A DNA stretch of 64,000 nt from RH-AL1 sp964235705 (GTDB taxonomy: Bacteria > Pseudomonadota > Alphaproteobacteria > Rhizobiales > Beijerinckiaceae). Below are positions 34,026 to 42,681 of the stretch, piece by piece. Under the pieces are notes generated by a model that was not told the DNA's origin, did not search any database, and saw only the letters and a list, made by a program, of their open reading frames with translations. The DNA is taken from assembly GCA_964235705.1 (NCBI GenBank), contig CAXSDP010000009.1, positions 24,734 through 88,733 of the forward strand, in the 5' to 3' direction. The translations under genes were made by a program, and so were the position numbers. How positions within the stretch are numbered: the stretch's first letter is position 1; every line of letters starts with the position of its first letter.

Positions 34026-34955
34026 TCAGCCCTGCGTGGACGCGGCGGCGGCGACTTCGGCGGCGAAATCCGACTCCTGCTTTTCGATACCCTCGCCGAG
34101 CGCGTAGCGCACGAAACCCTTGAGTTCCGCGGCCCCGTTCCCCACTCCATCCTTGACGACCTGGGCGATGGTCTTGCCGGCGTGCTCTGCGTGGATGGAC
34201 ACCTGATCGAGGAGGCAAACCTCCTTGAAGTAGCTCTTCAGGCCGGATTCGACGATCTTCTCCACCACGTGGGCCGGCTTGCCGGCCCCATTCTTCTCGG
34301 CGAGCACCGTCTTCTCCCGCGCCACCACGTCGGGGTCGATGCCGGCAGCGTCAAGCGCGAGCGGGTTTGCCGCCGCGACATGCTGCGCGATCTTACGGCC
34401 GAGCGCCTGCAGGGCGTCGGAAGGGCTCGCCGATTCGAGGGCGACGATCACGCCGATCTTGCCGAGGCCATCGGCGACCTGGTTATGCATGTAGGTGCCG
34501 ATGACGCCTTGGCCGACGGACACCCCGGCGGCACGGCGCAGCGTCATGTGCTCGCCGATCGTCGCGACCGCGTTGGCGACCGCCGCCGCGACGGTATCGC
34601 CATCGGGGTAAGGCGCCGCCTTGATCGCCTCGACGTCGGTCAGCTTGCGCGACGCCGCGACGGCGCCGATGTTATGGACAAGAGTCTGGAAGGCCTCGTT
34701 GCGAGCGACGAAGTCGGTCTCGGAGTTCACCTCGACGAGGACACCTTCCGTGCCGGTTACCTGAAGGCCGATCAACCCCTCGGCGGCGACGCGGCCGCTC
34801 TTCTTGGCGGCCTTCGACAGCCCCTTCTTGCGCAGCCAGTCAACGGCACCCTCGATGTCGCCGCCGGTCTCGGTCAGCGCGTTCTTGCAGTCCATCATCC
34901 CGGCGCCGGTCTTCTCGCGGAGATCCTTCACCAATGCGGCGGATACGGTCGCCAT
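34026..34955 (-). CDS. tsf: Translation elongation factor Ts
   Basis: A 309-residue guanine nucleotide exchange factor for EF-Tu. The N-terminal UBA-like domain reads LVKDLREKTGAGMMDCKNALTETGGDIEGAVDWLRKKG, followed by the core VEVNSETDFVARNEAF, the classic TDFV motif. ATG 34955 follows an AAGGA ribosome site. It is the second gene of rpsB-tsf. The usual downstream pyrH and frr are absent; a small hypothetical ORF and convergent rmd follow instead. Confidence 0.97.
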   Translation of the reverse strand: MATVSAALVKDLREKTGAGMMDCKNALTETGGDIEGAVDWLRKKGLSKAAKKSGRVAAEGLIGLQVTGTEGVLVEVNSETDFVARNEAFQTLVHNIGAVAASRKLTDVEAIKAAPYPDGDTVAAAVANAVATIGEHMTLRRAAGVSVGQGVIGTYMHNQVADGLGKIGVIVALESASPSDALQALGRKIAQHVAAANPLALDAAGIDPDVVAREKTVLAEKNGAGKPAHVVEKIVESGLKSYFKEVCLLDQVSIHAEHAGKTIAQVVKDGVGNGAAELKGFVRYALGEGIEKQESDFAAEVAAAASTQG

Positions 34956-34978
34956 CGCACATGATCCTTCTGAACGGG

Positions 34979-35009
34979 GACGACCGGCCATTTCCGCTGG
35001 CCGGTCGTC
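34979..35009 (-). other. rpsB-tsf intercistronic hairpin
   Basis: GACGACCGGCCA and TGGCCGGTCGTC form a perfect 12-bp stem around a 7-base loop in the 81-bp spacer between rpsB and tsf. No T-run follows, so it is more likely a partial terminator or mRNA stability element than a full stop. Confidence 0.6.
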
Positions 35010-35036
35010 ATTATGTGGGCGAAAGGGGGCGCGGGA

Positions 35037-36125
35037 TCAGGCCGCGAGCAGCGAGCGGGCCTGGTTGACCCAGCCGTCGCGGGCGATGCGACCCCCGAGC
35101 TTCAAGTCGGCGTCCACTTTGGCGGTGTCCTCGTCGCTCATCGCGGCGATCTGCCAATAATGGAAGATACCACCGTCGTTCAGCTTCTTGACGATCTGCG
35201 GCCCGACTCCCTGGAGCTTCGCGAAATCGTCCGGCGCGCCGCGCGGGGCGGACAGGATCTCGAACGCCTCGGCGGGCGCCTCGAAGCTCTCGACCTCGGG
35301 CTTGACGTCGGCGGCCGGCACCTCGGTGGCTGGGATCTCGGCGGCCGGCGCCTCGATCGTGTAGACATCCGCGACCGGGGGCAGTTCCTCGGTCATCGGG
35401 GCCTCGGCCTCGCCGAAGTCGACGCCGAGCGAACCTTGGCTGCGCGAGATGCCGTCGAGCGCGGCGCGAGCGACGAGGTCGCAGTACATGGTGATGGCGC
35501 GGCCGGCGTCGTCGTTGCCGGGGATCGGGTAGGTGATGCCCATCGGGTCGCAGTTGGTGTCGAGGATCGCCGCGACCGGGATGTTGAGGCGCGCCGCCTC
35601 CTTGATGGCCAGCTGCTCCTTGTTGGTGTCGATGACGAAGATCAGGTCGGGCACGCCGCCCATGTCCTTGATGCCACCCAGCGCCTTCTCGAGCTTCTCC
35701 CGCTCGCGCGACATCATCAGCCGCTCCTTCTTCGTCAGCCCGGACGTGACGTTATCAAGCTGCTCGTCGATCTTGCGCAGTCGCTGGATGGAAGCCGAGA
35801 TCGTCTTCCAGTTCGTCAGCATGCCGCCGAGCCAGCGGGAGTTGATGTAATATTGGGCCGAGCGGCGAGCGGCATCCGCGATCTGATCCTGCGCTTGGCG
35901 CTTGGTGCCGACGAACAGAACGCGACCGCCGCGTGCGACCGTGTCCGACACGGCCTTCAGCGCCTGGTGCATCAGCGGCACGGTCTGGGCGAGGTCGATG
36001 ATGTGGATATTGTTGCGCGCGCCGAAGATGTAGCGTTCCATCTTCGGGTTCCAGCGGTGCGACTGGTGGCCGAAGTGGGCGCCGGTTTCGAGGAGGCCGC
36101 GCATGGAAAAGTCAGGCAGTGCCAT
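35037..36125 (-). CDS. rpsB: 30S ribosomal protein S2 with C-terminal extension
   Basis: A 362-residue S2. The first 240 residues are standard (MRGLLETGAHFGHQSHRWNPKM, VLFVGTKRQAQDQIADAARRS, DLIFVIDTNKEQLAIKEAARLNIPVAAILDTN). A long extension follows: an Ala/Pro/Glu-rich linker with pentapeptide repeats, then a C-terminal helix-hairpin-helix-like module (FAKLQGVGPQIVKKLNDGGI). Extended S2 proteins of this kind are known in Rhizobiales; the extension's role is unclear. It is first in rpsB-tsf, with a good ribosome site (GGAGAAT) before the ATG at 36125. Confidence 0.96.
   Translation of the reverse strand: MALPDFSMRGLLETGAHFGHQSHRWNPKMERYIFGARNNIHIIDLAQTVPLMHQALKAVSDTVARGGRVLFVGTKRQAQDQIADAARRSAQYYINSRWLGGMLTNWKTISASIQRLRKIDEQLDNVTSGLTKKERLMMSREREKLEKALGGIKDMGGVPDLIFVIDTNKEQLAIKEAARLNIPVAAILDTNCDPMGITYPIPGNDDAGRAITMYCDLVARAALDGISRSQGSLGVDFGEAEAPMTEELPPVADVYTIEAPAAEIPATEVPAADVKPEVESFEAPAEAFEILSAPRGAPDDFAKLQGVGPQIVKKLNDGGIFHYWQIAAMSDEDTAKVDADLKLGGRIARDGWVNQARSLLAA
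35311..35355. repeat. 15-bp degenerate repeat in the rpsB linker
   Basis: GCGGCCGGCACCTCG, GTGGCTGGGATCTCG and GCGGCCGGCGCCTCG encode in-frame pentapeptide repeats (APAAEIPATEVPAADV) in the S2 extension. Confidence 0.6.
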
Positions 36126-36298
36126 CGGTGTTCATTCTCCGGTTGAGCCGCCGCGAACCGATTGGCCCCGAGGGGCACCGGAAGCACGCCTTGCAGCAGG
36201 CGCGCGCGATCCGCGTGTGGGATGGCCGCTGATATACGGATGAAAAGGCGCTTCCACAAGGCGATTCCCGGCGGGCGATCCGTCCTCGTACGAGGATC

Positions 36299-37108
36299 TC
36301 AGCCGAACGTGAGGGGATCCGGCCCTATGCGGCCATCGGGGCGGTCGAGCGCGGCGATCGCGGCATGGTCTTCGACGTCGAGGGCGAAGTCGAAAACGTC
36401 GACGTTGGCGGCGATGCGCGCCGGCGTCGAGGATTTCGGAATCACCATGAGGCCAAGGTCGAGATGCCAGCGCAGGATGACCTGGGCCGGCGTCCTGCCG
36501 TGTTTCTCGCCGATCCTCACCACCGTCGCATCCGCTATCCCGGCGCCCTGCCCGAGCGGGCTCCACGATTCCGTGACGATCCGATGCTCGTCGTGGAAGG
36601 CGCGCAGGTCCTTTTGCTGGAAGGCCGGGTGCAGTTCGACCTGGTTGACCGCCGGCACGACGCCGGTCGCGTCGATGATCCGCTCCAGGTTCTCGACCGT
36701 GAAGTTCGACACGCCGATCGAACGGGCGAGACCGGCGTCGCGGAACCCGATCATCGCCCGCCAGGTCGCGACGAAGTCGCTGCGCTGCACGGGCCAGTGG
36801 ATGAGGTAAAGCTCGACAGAGCGCCGCTTGAGCTTGCGCAGGCTTTCGGCGATGGCGGCTTTCGCGAGGTCGGGATCGTGCTTGTCGTTCCACAACTTCG
36901 TCGTCAGCGCGACGCCGTCCACCGTCTCCAGCGCGGCCCCCACCCCGTCCTCGTTCCCGTAGATGGCCGCCGTATCGATCGACCGATAGCCGGCTTCCAC
37001 GGCGAGCCTCACCGTCCGCGCCGCTTCTTGCGGAGGAACCTTGAAGACGCCGAAGCCGATCTGCGGCAGCGTGTTGCCGTCGTTGAGCGTCAGATCGGTT
37101 TGCGGCAT
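36299..37108 (-). CDS. Aldo/keto reductase (2,5-diketo-D-gluconate reductase type)
   Basis: A 269-residue aldo/keto reductase of the shorter DkgA-like type. The catalytic residues are visible in SIDTAAIYGNE (Asp and Tyr), LTTKLW (Lys) and YLIHWP (His); the cofactor loop is VIPKSSTPARIAANVDVF. It should reduce small ketones or aldehydes with NADPH. The ATG at 37108 aligns with the family start; an upstream in-frame start adds eight residues. It is transcribed alone, upstream of rpsB on the same strand, with 173 bp between them. Confidence 0.88.
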   Translation of the reverse strand: MPQTDLTLNDGNTLPQIGFGVFKVPPQEAARTVRLAVEAGYRSIDTAAIYGNEDGVGAALETVDGVALTTKLWNDKHDPDLAKAAIAESLRKLKRRSVELYLIHWPVQRSDFVATWRAMIGFRDAGLARSIGVSNFTVENLERIIDATGVVPAVNQVELHPAFQQKDLRAFHDEHRIVTESWSPLGQGAGIADATVVRIGEKHGRTPAQVILRWHLDLGLMVIPKSSTPARIAANVDVFDFALDVEDHAAIAALDRPDGRIGPDPLTFG

Positions 37109-37436
37109 GGGTGTCCTCGCGTGTGGGACCATTCGTCCCGCCTGTCATGGTTGGCTGCGGCCGGGTACTGGAAACGATCGGTTCGCGCGGAGGGGGAGAT
37201 CGGCATCAGCCGTCGGCGTGTACCCACGTAGGCCGCGCGACCCCGCGGTCAAGGAGGACGATGCCTTTCGGCAGGCACGCCCTTTCGCAGCCACGGCGAC
37301 GGGCGCGCCTCCTGCTACCGACAGGCGCGTCCTCCGACGGACGTGGGTGGGACCGGTGCTCCACCATCGACAACGCGGCGTCGATCTGCGATTGTCGAGG
37401 TGCTTTCACGCGATCGCACGGTTCGGCCCGCCCATC
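37109..37436. other. 328-bp intergenic region
   Basis: Lies between the divergent aldo/keto reductase and DUF2513 genes. It contains a short inverted word (CCCACGT near 37220, ACGTGGG near 37340) and an AAGGAGG ribosome-like site before an ATG at 37261, but the frame that follows has poor codon use and runs into the next gene out of frame. Nothing further is supported. Confidence 0.4.
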
Positions 37437-37751
37437 ATGTTCCACGACGTCGAACTCATGCGCGAGCTGTTATTCCTGCTCGAAGCGCGTCAAATCTCAC
37501 CCCGCTCAACCGTGGTCCTGTCGATCGATACGGAGGCGCAGGAACTCGGCCAAGCGCCGGAAGCCGTCGAGGGCGGCCTCGATAACCTGCTCGACCTCGG
37601 CTACATCGACGGACCCGGCCGGGATGAGCCGGGCTTCTGGTTGTTCCGTAAGCTGACGCGCAAGGGTGTCGAGTTCGTCAGGGCGACGCGGCGCCAAAGG
37701 GATTGGGAGCGCATCAAGGACCATTTCGCGAGCCAGCAACTGTCGTCCTGA
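37437..37751 (+). CDS. DUF2513-like protein
   Basis: A 104-residue protein with the DUF2513 pattern: an N-terminal helix DVELMRELLFLLEAR, a winged-helix-like middle LDNLLDLGYIDG, and the closing LTRKGVEFVRATRRQRDWERIKDHF. Such proteins are small, often phage- or plasmid-associated, and of unknown function; the fold suggests DNA binding. The start is uncertain because no good ribosome site precedes the ATG and a TTG 45 bp upstream is also in frame. It stops 55 bp before a bidirectional terminator. Confidence 0.6.
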   Translation: MFHDVELMRELLFLLEARQISPRSTVVLSIDTEAQELGQAPEAVEGGLDNLLDLGYIDGPGRDEPGFWLFRKLTRKGVEFVRATRRQRDWERIKDHFASQQLSS

Positions 37752-37805
37752 CAAGCCGGCTGACGGCACCCGCTTCGATCACCTTGACCCTTGCAAGAGT
37801 CAAAA

Positions 37806-37831
37806 GAGCCTCGGCATCGCTGCCGGGGCTC
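37806..37831. terminator. Bidirectional terminator between DUF2513 gene and csp
   Basis: GAGCCTCGGCA and TGCCGGGGCTC form an 11-bp stem (one G-T pair) with a TCGC loop. An A-rich stretch (CAAAAG) lies before it and a weak T-rich stretch after it, so it can serve the convergent genes on both strands. Confidence 0.75.
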
Positions 37832-37885
37832 CCTTAGTTTGACGATGCTACCCTTGAAGTGACCCTCAAGGCGAAGCTGGGATCT

Positions 37886-38095
37886 TTAGGCCGCGCGAAG
37901 GTTCGAGGCCGAGGACTTTCCGGTACGACGGTCGGCGACGACCTCGTAATCGATCTTCTGACCTTCCTGAAGGTGACGCATGCCCGCCTGCTCGACGGCG
38001 CTCACGTGGACGAAGACGTCCTTCCCACCTTCATCGGGCTGAATGAAGCCGTAGCCCTTTTCAGCGTTGAACCACTTGACTGTTCCAGTTGCCAT
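37886..38095 (-). CDS. Cold-shock domain protein
   Basis: A 69-residue CspA-family RNA-binding protein, MATGTVKWFNAEKGYGFIQPDEGGKDVFVHVSAV, with RNP1 (KGYGFI) and RNP2 (VFVHVS) motifs. It acts as an RNA chaperone. The ATG at 38095 has AAGGA upstream; the longer frame is not supported. The region to 38324 is a long AT-rich leader, as is usual for cold-shock genes whose 5' untranslated RNA controls expression. It ends at a terminator shared with the convergent DUF2513 gene. Confidence 0.95.
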   Translation of the reverse strand: MATGTVKWFNAEKGYGFIQPDEGGKDVFVHVSAVEQAGMRHLQEGQKIDYEVVADRRTGKSSASNLRAA

Positions 38096-38324
38096 AGAGG
38101 CATTCCTTAAGACGAAGTTTTCCGTAACGACGCAAACCGCGCGTCGTTCCCATTCGATAACAAAGACGAGGTTTTTAGCAGGCATCCAAGATGCGAGGCC
38201 AAACCGTTCGGCCATAATCGATGGTTTAGAAATAGGCGTGAAACGCGGCGCAGACAAGGCGATAAACAAGCTTGGCCACAAGTAATTCACTTTCGCGATC
38301 AATTGCTAATTCGTGATTCGATGG

Positions 38325-39173
38325 TTATCGGACGCGTCTGATGGATGATGGCGCGAGGCCGGTGGCAGCGATGCGATCCCATGCGGAGCGCAATGGTTCC
38401 GCCGCGACGAGCATATGGTGGGCATTCGCGTGGAGGAGCGTCGCATCGTCGCCCATCACGCCGACGTGGCCTGGCCAGAACACGAGATCGCCGCGTCGCA
38501 ACCCTGCCAGCGAGGCGTCGGTCGCGACGGCGGACCCGAGCCTCGCCTGCATGTCGGTGTCGCGCGGCAGGCTCGTTCTGACCATCGAGAAGGCGAGTTG
38601 GACGAGGCCGGAACAGTCGATCCCCAGCGGTGAGCGACCGCCCCACAGGTAAGGCGTCCCGAGCAGGCCCTCGACGATCGTGACGGGGTCGCTCGAAACC
38701 TGTTCCAGGGGGGCGACGTGGCTCGCGACGACGAACCCGCGCCCCTTGATCTCGACGAAGGCGCCCCGGACGCCCTCGACCCTCACGCGTCCATCGAGTG
38801 GCAGGGCGCCGATGACGGGCTGCTTCATGTCGGGTGCGGGATAAACGTGGGCGCGCCGGACGATCACCCGATGGGTGGCCGGCGTCGCCCCGCGATCGAG
38901 CGCGCTCATCGCGACGTAGCCGACGTACCCGTCGCGATCGGCCTGCGCCCACCCCCAACCGTCGTCGTCCTCGTAGACGACCAGGGTCTCGCCGTAGAGC
39001 AACTGGGTGTCGAGCGGCGCGTCGGGACGCGGCCGCTCCTTCATGTCGAGGACGTCGACCCCGACCGTGAAGGGCTCGCCCTCCGCGAAGCGTCCCGCTT
39101 GGACCTGTCCGCGCAGGTGCGCGGCGGCGAGGTCGGGGCGCGCCGCCGTCGTGCGCCGATCGAGCGACGTCAC
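38325..39173 (-). CDS. NlpC/P60 (C40) cysteine peptidase with SH3-like domains
   Basis: A 282-residue protein. Residues about 30-150 form SH3-like segments (LLYGETLVVYEDDDGWGWAQADRDGYVGYVAMSAL and a second repeat), and the C-terminal NlpC/P60 domain has catalytic Cys in GIDCSGLVQLA, His in PGHVGVM and a third residue in LLHANAHHM. Such enzymes cleave murein peptides, often gamma-D-Glu-diaminopimelate bonds. No signal peptide is visible, which suggests a cytoplasmic role in recycling turned-over peptides. Its start overlaps the aminopeptidase stop (ATGA), so the two hydrolases are co-translated and may act in sequence. Confidence 0.88.
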   Translation of the reverse strand: MTSLDRRTTAARPDLAAAHLRGQVQAGRFAEGEPFTVGVDVLDMKERPRPDAPLDTQLLYGETLVVYEDDDGWGWAQADRDGYVGYVAMSALDRGATPATHRVIVRRAHVYPAPDMKQPVIGALPLDGRVRVEGVRGAFVEIKGRGFVVASHVAPLEQVSSDPVTIVEGLLGTPYLWGGRSPLGIDCSGLVQLAFSMVRTSLPRDTDMQARLGSAVATDASLAGLRRGDLVFWPGHVGVMGDDATLLHANAHHMLVAAEPLRSAWDRIAATGLAPSSIRRVR

Positions 39174-40564
39174 GAACCCTCACCACCGTAGCGGACGGTC
39201 AGGAGGTCGAAGAGGGCCCGCGCCATCTGGACCTCGCCGCCCTCCGGCCGCCCGGGCTTGGGCGAAGGCGTCCAGCCGTACACGTCGAAATGCGCCCAGT
39301 TCGCGGTGCGCTCGACGAAACGGCGCAGGAACAGGGCGGCGGTGATCGATCCCGCGAAGGGGCCGCCGGACACGTTGTTGAGGTCCGCGACCTTGCTCTT
39401 CAGCAGGGTGTCGTAGGGATCCCAGAGGGGCATGCGCCAGCCCGGATCGTTGGTGGCGACGCCGTGCCTGGCGATCGCTTCGGCGAGGTCGTCGGCCATC
39501 GTGTAGTACGGCGGCAGGTCGGGGCCGAGCGCCACGCGCGCCGCGCCGGTCAGGGTCGCGAAGTCGAACAGCAGGTCCGGCGCCTCCTCGTCGGCGAGCG
39601 CCAGCGCGTCGGCCAGGATGAGGCGTCCTTCCGCGTCGGTGTTGCCGATCTCGACCGTCAATCCCTTGCGGCTCTTCAGGACGTCGCCGGGCCGGAAGGC
39701 GTCGCCGGCGATCGCGTTCTCGACGACCGGCACGATCACGCGCAACCGGACGGGCAGCCGCGCGCCCATCACCATCGCCGCCAGGGACAGGGCGCAGGCC
39801 GCCCCGCCCATGTCCTTCTTCATGAGCAGCATGCCGGCGCTGGGCTTGATGTCGAGCCCGCCGGTGTCAAAGCAGACGCCCTTGCCGACGAGGGTGACCT
39901 TGGGAGCCGTCTCGTCGCCCCAGGCGAGGTCGAGTAGGCGCGGCCCCTCCGCCGCCGCCCGTCCCACCGCATGCACCAAGGGGAAGCGCTCGCGCAGGTC
40001 CTCGCCACCCACCGCCTCGACGCGCGCGCCATGGCGCCCCGCGAGGTCCCGGATCGCGGACTCCAGCGCCGCCGGGCCGAGGTCGTTGGCCGGGCGGTTG
40101 ATGAGATCCCGCCCCATCGCGACCGCGTCCGCCACCAGTTTCACGCGTGCGCCGTCGACGCCGGCGCCAACCTCCAGGCAAGGGAACGCCCCCCCGGCCT
40201 CACGGAACCGGGTGAAGCGATAGGAGCCGAGCGCGAAGGCGAGGCTGGCGAGGGTCGGGTCGTCGAAACCCTCCAGCCGATAAATTCCGGCCGGCAACGC
40301 GTTGGCGAGCTTGCCGGCGGCGAACGGGTCGCGCGCGCGCCCCGGTTCGAGGCCGAACAGCACGCGGGCGAGCGCGCCGTCTGGGCCCGGCACCAGCAGC
40401 ACCTGCCCCGGCTCGGCCTTGAAGCCGCAAGCCGCCACGTAGCCACGGCCGAGTGGGTCCATCGTCTCGACGAAGCCGGCCAACGCTCCCGGCGTCAAAC
40501 CGTGAACGACGATCCGGGGTTGGACCTCGTGGTCGTCGGGTACCTCATGACCCAGCAGCATCAT
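39170..40564 (-). CDS. Leucyl aminopeptidase family (M17) protein
   Basis: A 464-residue M17 metallopeptidase. The catalytic core shows VGKGVCFDTGGLDIKPSAGMLLMKKDMGG with metal-binding Lys/Asp, and the diagnostic NTDAEGRLILADAL. It removes N-terminal residues from peptides in the cytoplasm. Start set at ATG 40564 (Met-Met), with the longer frame rejected. Paired with the downstream C40 peptidase by a 4-bp overlap, an arrangement common in alphaproteobacteria, it probably degrades murein-derived or general peptides. Confidence 0.9.
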   Translation of the reverse strand: MMLLGHEVPDDHEVQPRIVVHGLTPGALAGFVETMDPLGRGYVAACGFKAEPGQVLLVPGPDGALARVLFGLEPGRARDPFAAGKLANALPAGIYRLEGFDDPTLASLAFALGSYRFTRFREAGGAFPCLEVGAGVDGARVKLVADAVAMGRDLINRPANDLGPAALESAIRDLAGRHGARVEAVGGEDLRERFPLVHAVGRAAAEGPRLLDLAWGDETAPKVTLVGKGVCFDTGGLDIKPSAGMLLMKKDMGGAACALSLAAMVMGARLPVRLRVIVPVVENAIAGDAFRPGDVLKSRKGLTVEIGNTDAEGRLILADALALADEEAPDLLFDFATLTGAARVALGPDLPPYYTMADDLAEAIARHGVATNDPGWRMPLWDPYDTLLKSKVADLNNVSGGPFAGSITAALFLRRFVERTANWAHFDVYGWTPSPKPGRPEGGEVQMARALFDLLTVRYGGEGS

Positions 40565-40610
40565 CCCCGCTCCAGCCCCGGCAGGTCGGCGCCCCACGAT
40601 GGGACGCCCC

Positions 40611-40625
40611 TTAAGCCTTCATTAG
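40611..40625 (+). promoter_or_regulatory. CtrA-like site near pilus lipoprotein gene
   Basis: TTAA-GCCTTCA-TTAG matches the CtrA consensus with one mismatch. It lies between the aminopeptidase (-) and the TadD-like gene (+), next to an AT-rich patch, and could serve either. Confidence 0.35.
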
Positions 40626-40648
40626 CTATAAACAAACTATTCGTTCTG

Positions 40649-40748
40649 NNNNNNNNNNNNNNNNNNNNNNNNNNNNNNNNNNNNNNNNNNNNNNNNNNNN
40701 NNNNNNNNNNNNNNNNNNNNNNNNNNNNNNNNNNNNNNNNNNNNNNNN
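40649..40748. other. Assembly gap (100 N)
   Basis: Placeholder gap in the promoter region of the TadD-like gene. Its right edge is an imperfect 15-bp duplication (40749-40763 and 40764-40778). Confidence 0.95.
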
Positions 40749-40757
40749 TCCCGTCTC

Positions 40758-41678
40758 GTGGCGTCCCGTCCCGCGATGACGCTGCTGGTCCTGGGCGCCG
40801 CGCTGATGATGGGCGGCTGCGAACCGCCGCAGCTCGGCGACGCCACCGGGTCGACCACCGCGAAACCGCCAGCGCCGGCCGCCGGCCAGGCGACGTGGCG
40901 TGCCTACGCCGATGCCATGGCCCCGCGCTACGCGGCGCACCCCGACGACAAGGCGGTCGCGATGGCCTATGCGGGCGCCCTGCGCAAGTTGACCCAGCAC
41001 GCGCAAGCGGTGGCCGTGCTCCAGCGCCTCGCCGTCAAGGACCCGCACGACATGGAGGTGCTCGGCGCCTACGGCAAGGCGCTCGCCGACGCCGGGCGAC
41101 TCCAGGAGGCGCAGGATGTCCTGGGACGCAGCCATACGCCGGAGCGGCCGAACTGGTCCATCCTGTCGGCGCAGGGGTCGGTCGCCGACCAGCTGGGGGA
41201 CCACCAGGGGGCGCAAGCCTTCTACCTGACCGCCCTGAAGATCGTCCCGAACCAGCCGCAGGTCCTCTCGAACCTCGGCCTGTCCTACGCGCTGGAGCAC
41301 CACCTGCCGCAGGCCGAGGACACGCTGCGCCTCGCGGTCGCCCAGCCGGCGGCGGACATGCGCGAGCGCCAGAACCTCGCCCTCGTCCTGTCGCTGGAAG
41401 GCAAGACCGCCGACGCGGAGGCGATCACGCGCCGCGACCTCGCGCCGATCGACGCGGCGGAGAGCGTCGCCTCCATGAGGCAAATGATCGCCCAGTCCGA
41501 CACGTGGCGGTCCAGCGTCGGGACCGCGGGGGACGGCCGGTCGGACGTCGCCAAATCCAAGGGTGCGGGATCCAACGGTACTGGACCCAAGGGCGTGAGG
41601 TCGCGGGATGCCGACGTCGCGCGGGCGGAGGCGCGGGGCGGGCCGACCCGCACCGCCGCCGCGACCACCCCGGATTGA
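40758..41678 (+). CDS. TPR-repeat lipoprotein, TadD-like
   Basis: A 306-residue protein with a lipoprotein signal (LVLGAALMMGGC, Cys21 from the GTG start) and a series of tetratricopeptide repeats between residues 60 and 220, e.g. MEVLGAYGKALADAGRLQEAQDVLGR and PQVLSNLGLSYALEHHLPQAEDTLRLA. TPR lipoproteins of this type (TadD) act as pilotins for the Tad secretin. The tadC gene lies immediately downstream on the opposite strand, which supports the assignment. The ATG at 40776 is an alternative start. The C-terminal tail is low complexity and carries a 15-bp in-frame repeat. Confidence 0.72.
   Translation: MASRPAMTLLVLGAALMMGGCEPPQLGDATGSTTAKPPAPAAGQATWRAYADAMAPRYAAHPDDKAVAMAYAGALRKLTQHAQAVAVLQRLAVKDPHDMEVLGAYGKALADAGRLQEAQDVLGRSHTPERPNWSILSAQGSVADQLGDHQGAQAFYLTALKIVPNQPQVLSNLGLSYALEHHLPQAEDTLRLAVAQPAADMRERQNLALVLSLEGKTADAEAITRRDLAPIDAAESVASMRQMIAQSDTWRSSVGTAGDGRSDVAKSKGAGSNGTGPKGVRSRDADVARAEARGGPTRTAAATTPD
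41553..41597. repeat. 15-bp in-frame repeat in the TadD-like tail
   Basis: AAATCCAAGGGTGCG, GGATCCAACGGTACT and GGACCCAAGGGCGTG encode KSKGAGSNGTGPKGV, three pentapeptides in a disordered tail. Confidence 0.75.
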
Positions 41679-41707
41679 CGTCATCGGCCCCACTTGACCC
41701 ACCCCGC

Positions 41708-42670
41708 TCATTTCATGGAACTGATCTGGATGATGGCCGGCGTCATGATCACGGCGAACAGCACCGGCAGGAAGAAGATGATCATCGGCACGGTCAGCTT
41801 GGGGGGCAGCGCCGCCGCCTTCTGCTCGGCCAGCAGCAGGCGGTTGTCGCGGCTCTCCTGGCCCAGCACGCGCAACGCGTGGCCGAGCGGCGTCCCGTAG
41901 CGCTCGGCCTGGATCAGCACGGTGACGATCTGCTTCACCGAGTCGATGCCGCAACGCGCCGCGAGGTTCTCGTAGGCGGTGCGCCGATCGGGCAGGAACG
42001 ACAACTCGGCGGTCGTCAGCGTCAGCTCCTCCGCGAGCGGGATCGACTGGATGCCGATCTCCTGGCTCACCTTGCGGAACGACTGCTCGATGGACATGCC
42101 CGACTCGACGCAAATGAGGATGAGGTCCATCGCGTCGGGGAACGCGCGGGCCACCGATTGTTGGCGTTTCTTGATGACGTTGCTGATGAAGAGTTCGGGC
42201 ATCTTGATGCCGAGGTAGGCGCAGGCGATCACCACCCCGAACTTGGCCATCACCGGCCACGTGACCGTCGACAGGACGAAGATGTAGAAGGCGCCGAGCG
42301 AGAAGAAGCCGAGGGGTGACACCAGGCGGAAGAACAGGAACGCGGTTTCGGCCTGCGCGCCACGATAGCCGGCCATCAGCATGCGCGCCTTGGACTGTTC
42401 GGTGCCGAGCCAGCTGGTCAGTTTGAAGCGATCGACGATCCGCTTCATGTAGGCCTTGGGTTCGTAGCGCAGGCTGCCCTTGCTGGCGTTCAACTTCTCG
42501 CGTTCGCGCGCCCGGAGCTTCTCGCGCTCGGAGGCGACGGACTTCATGCGCTTGCCGAGCCGGTCGGGGGCGAGCAGCGGCAGGCCGACGCCCAGCACGG
42601 TGGCGGCGGTCGCGAGCGCGACGAGGGCCGGCGCGACGAGGCGGGTGTCGAGGAGGGCGGAAACATCCAT
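41708..42670 (-). CDS. tadC: Tad pilus inner-membrane platform protein TadC
   Basis: A 320-residue type II secretion F-domain protein with a membrane span at the N-terminus, and the T2SSF domain (ARAFPDAMDLILICVESGMSIEQSFRKVSQE) flanked by further spans near residues 120-160 and at the C-terminus (MIIFFLPVLFAVIMTPAIIQI). With TadB it forms the platform of the Flp pilus machine. The ATG at 42670 lies 11 bp after the tadB stop. tadE, tadF and tadG are not found nearby. Confidence 0.93.
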   Translation of the reverse strand: MDVSALLDTRLVAPALVALATAATVLGVGLPLLAPDRLGKRMKSVASEREKLRAREREKLNASKGSLRYEPKAYMKRIVDRFKLTSWLGTEQSKARMLMAGYRGAQAETAFLFFRLVSPLGFFSLGAFYIFVLSTVTWPVMAKFGVVIACAYLGIKMPELFISNVIKKRQQSVARAFPDAMDLILICVESGMSIEQSFRKVSQEIGIQSIPLAEELTLTTAELSFLPDRRTAYENLAARCGIDSVKQIVTVLIQAERYGTPLGHALRVLGQESRDNRLLLAEQKAAALPPKLTVPMIIFFLPVLFAVIMTPAIIQISSMK

Positions 42671-42681
42671 GGGGCGAGACC

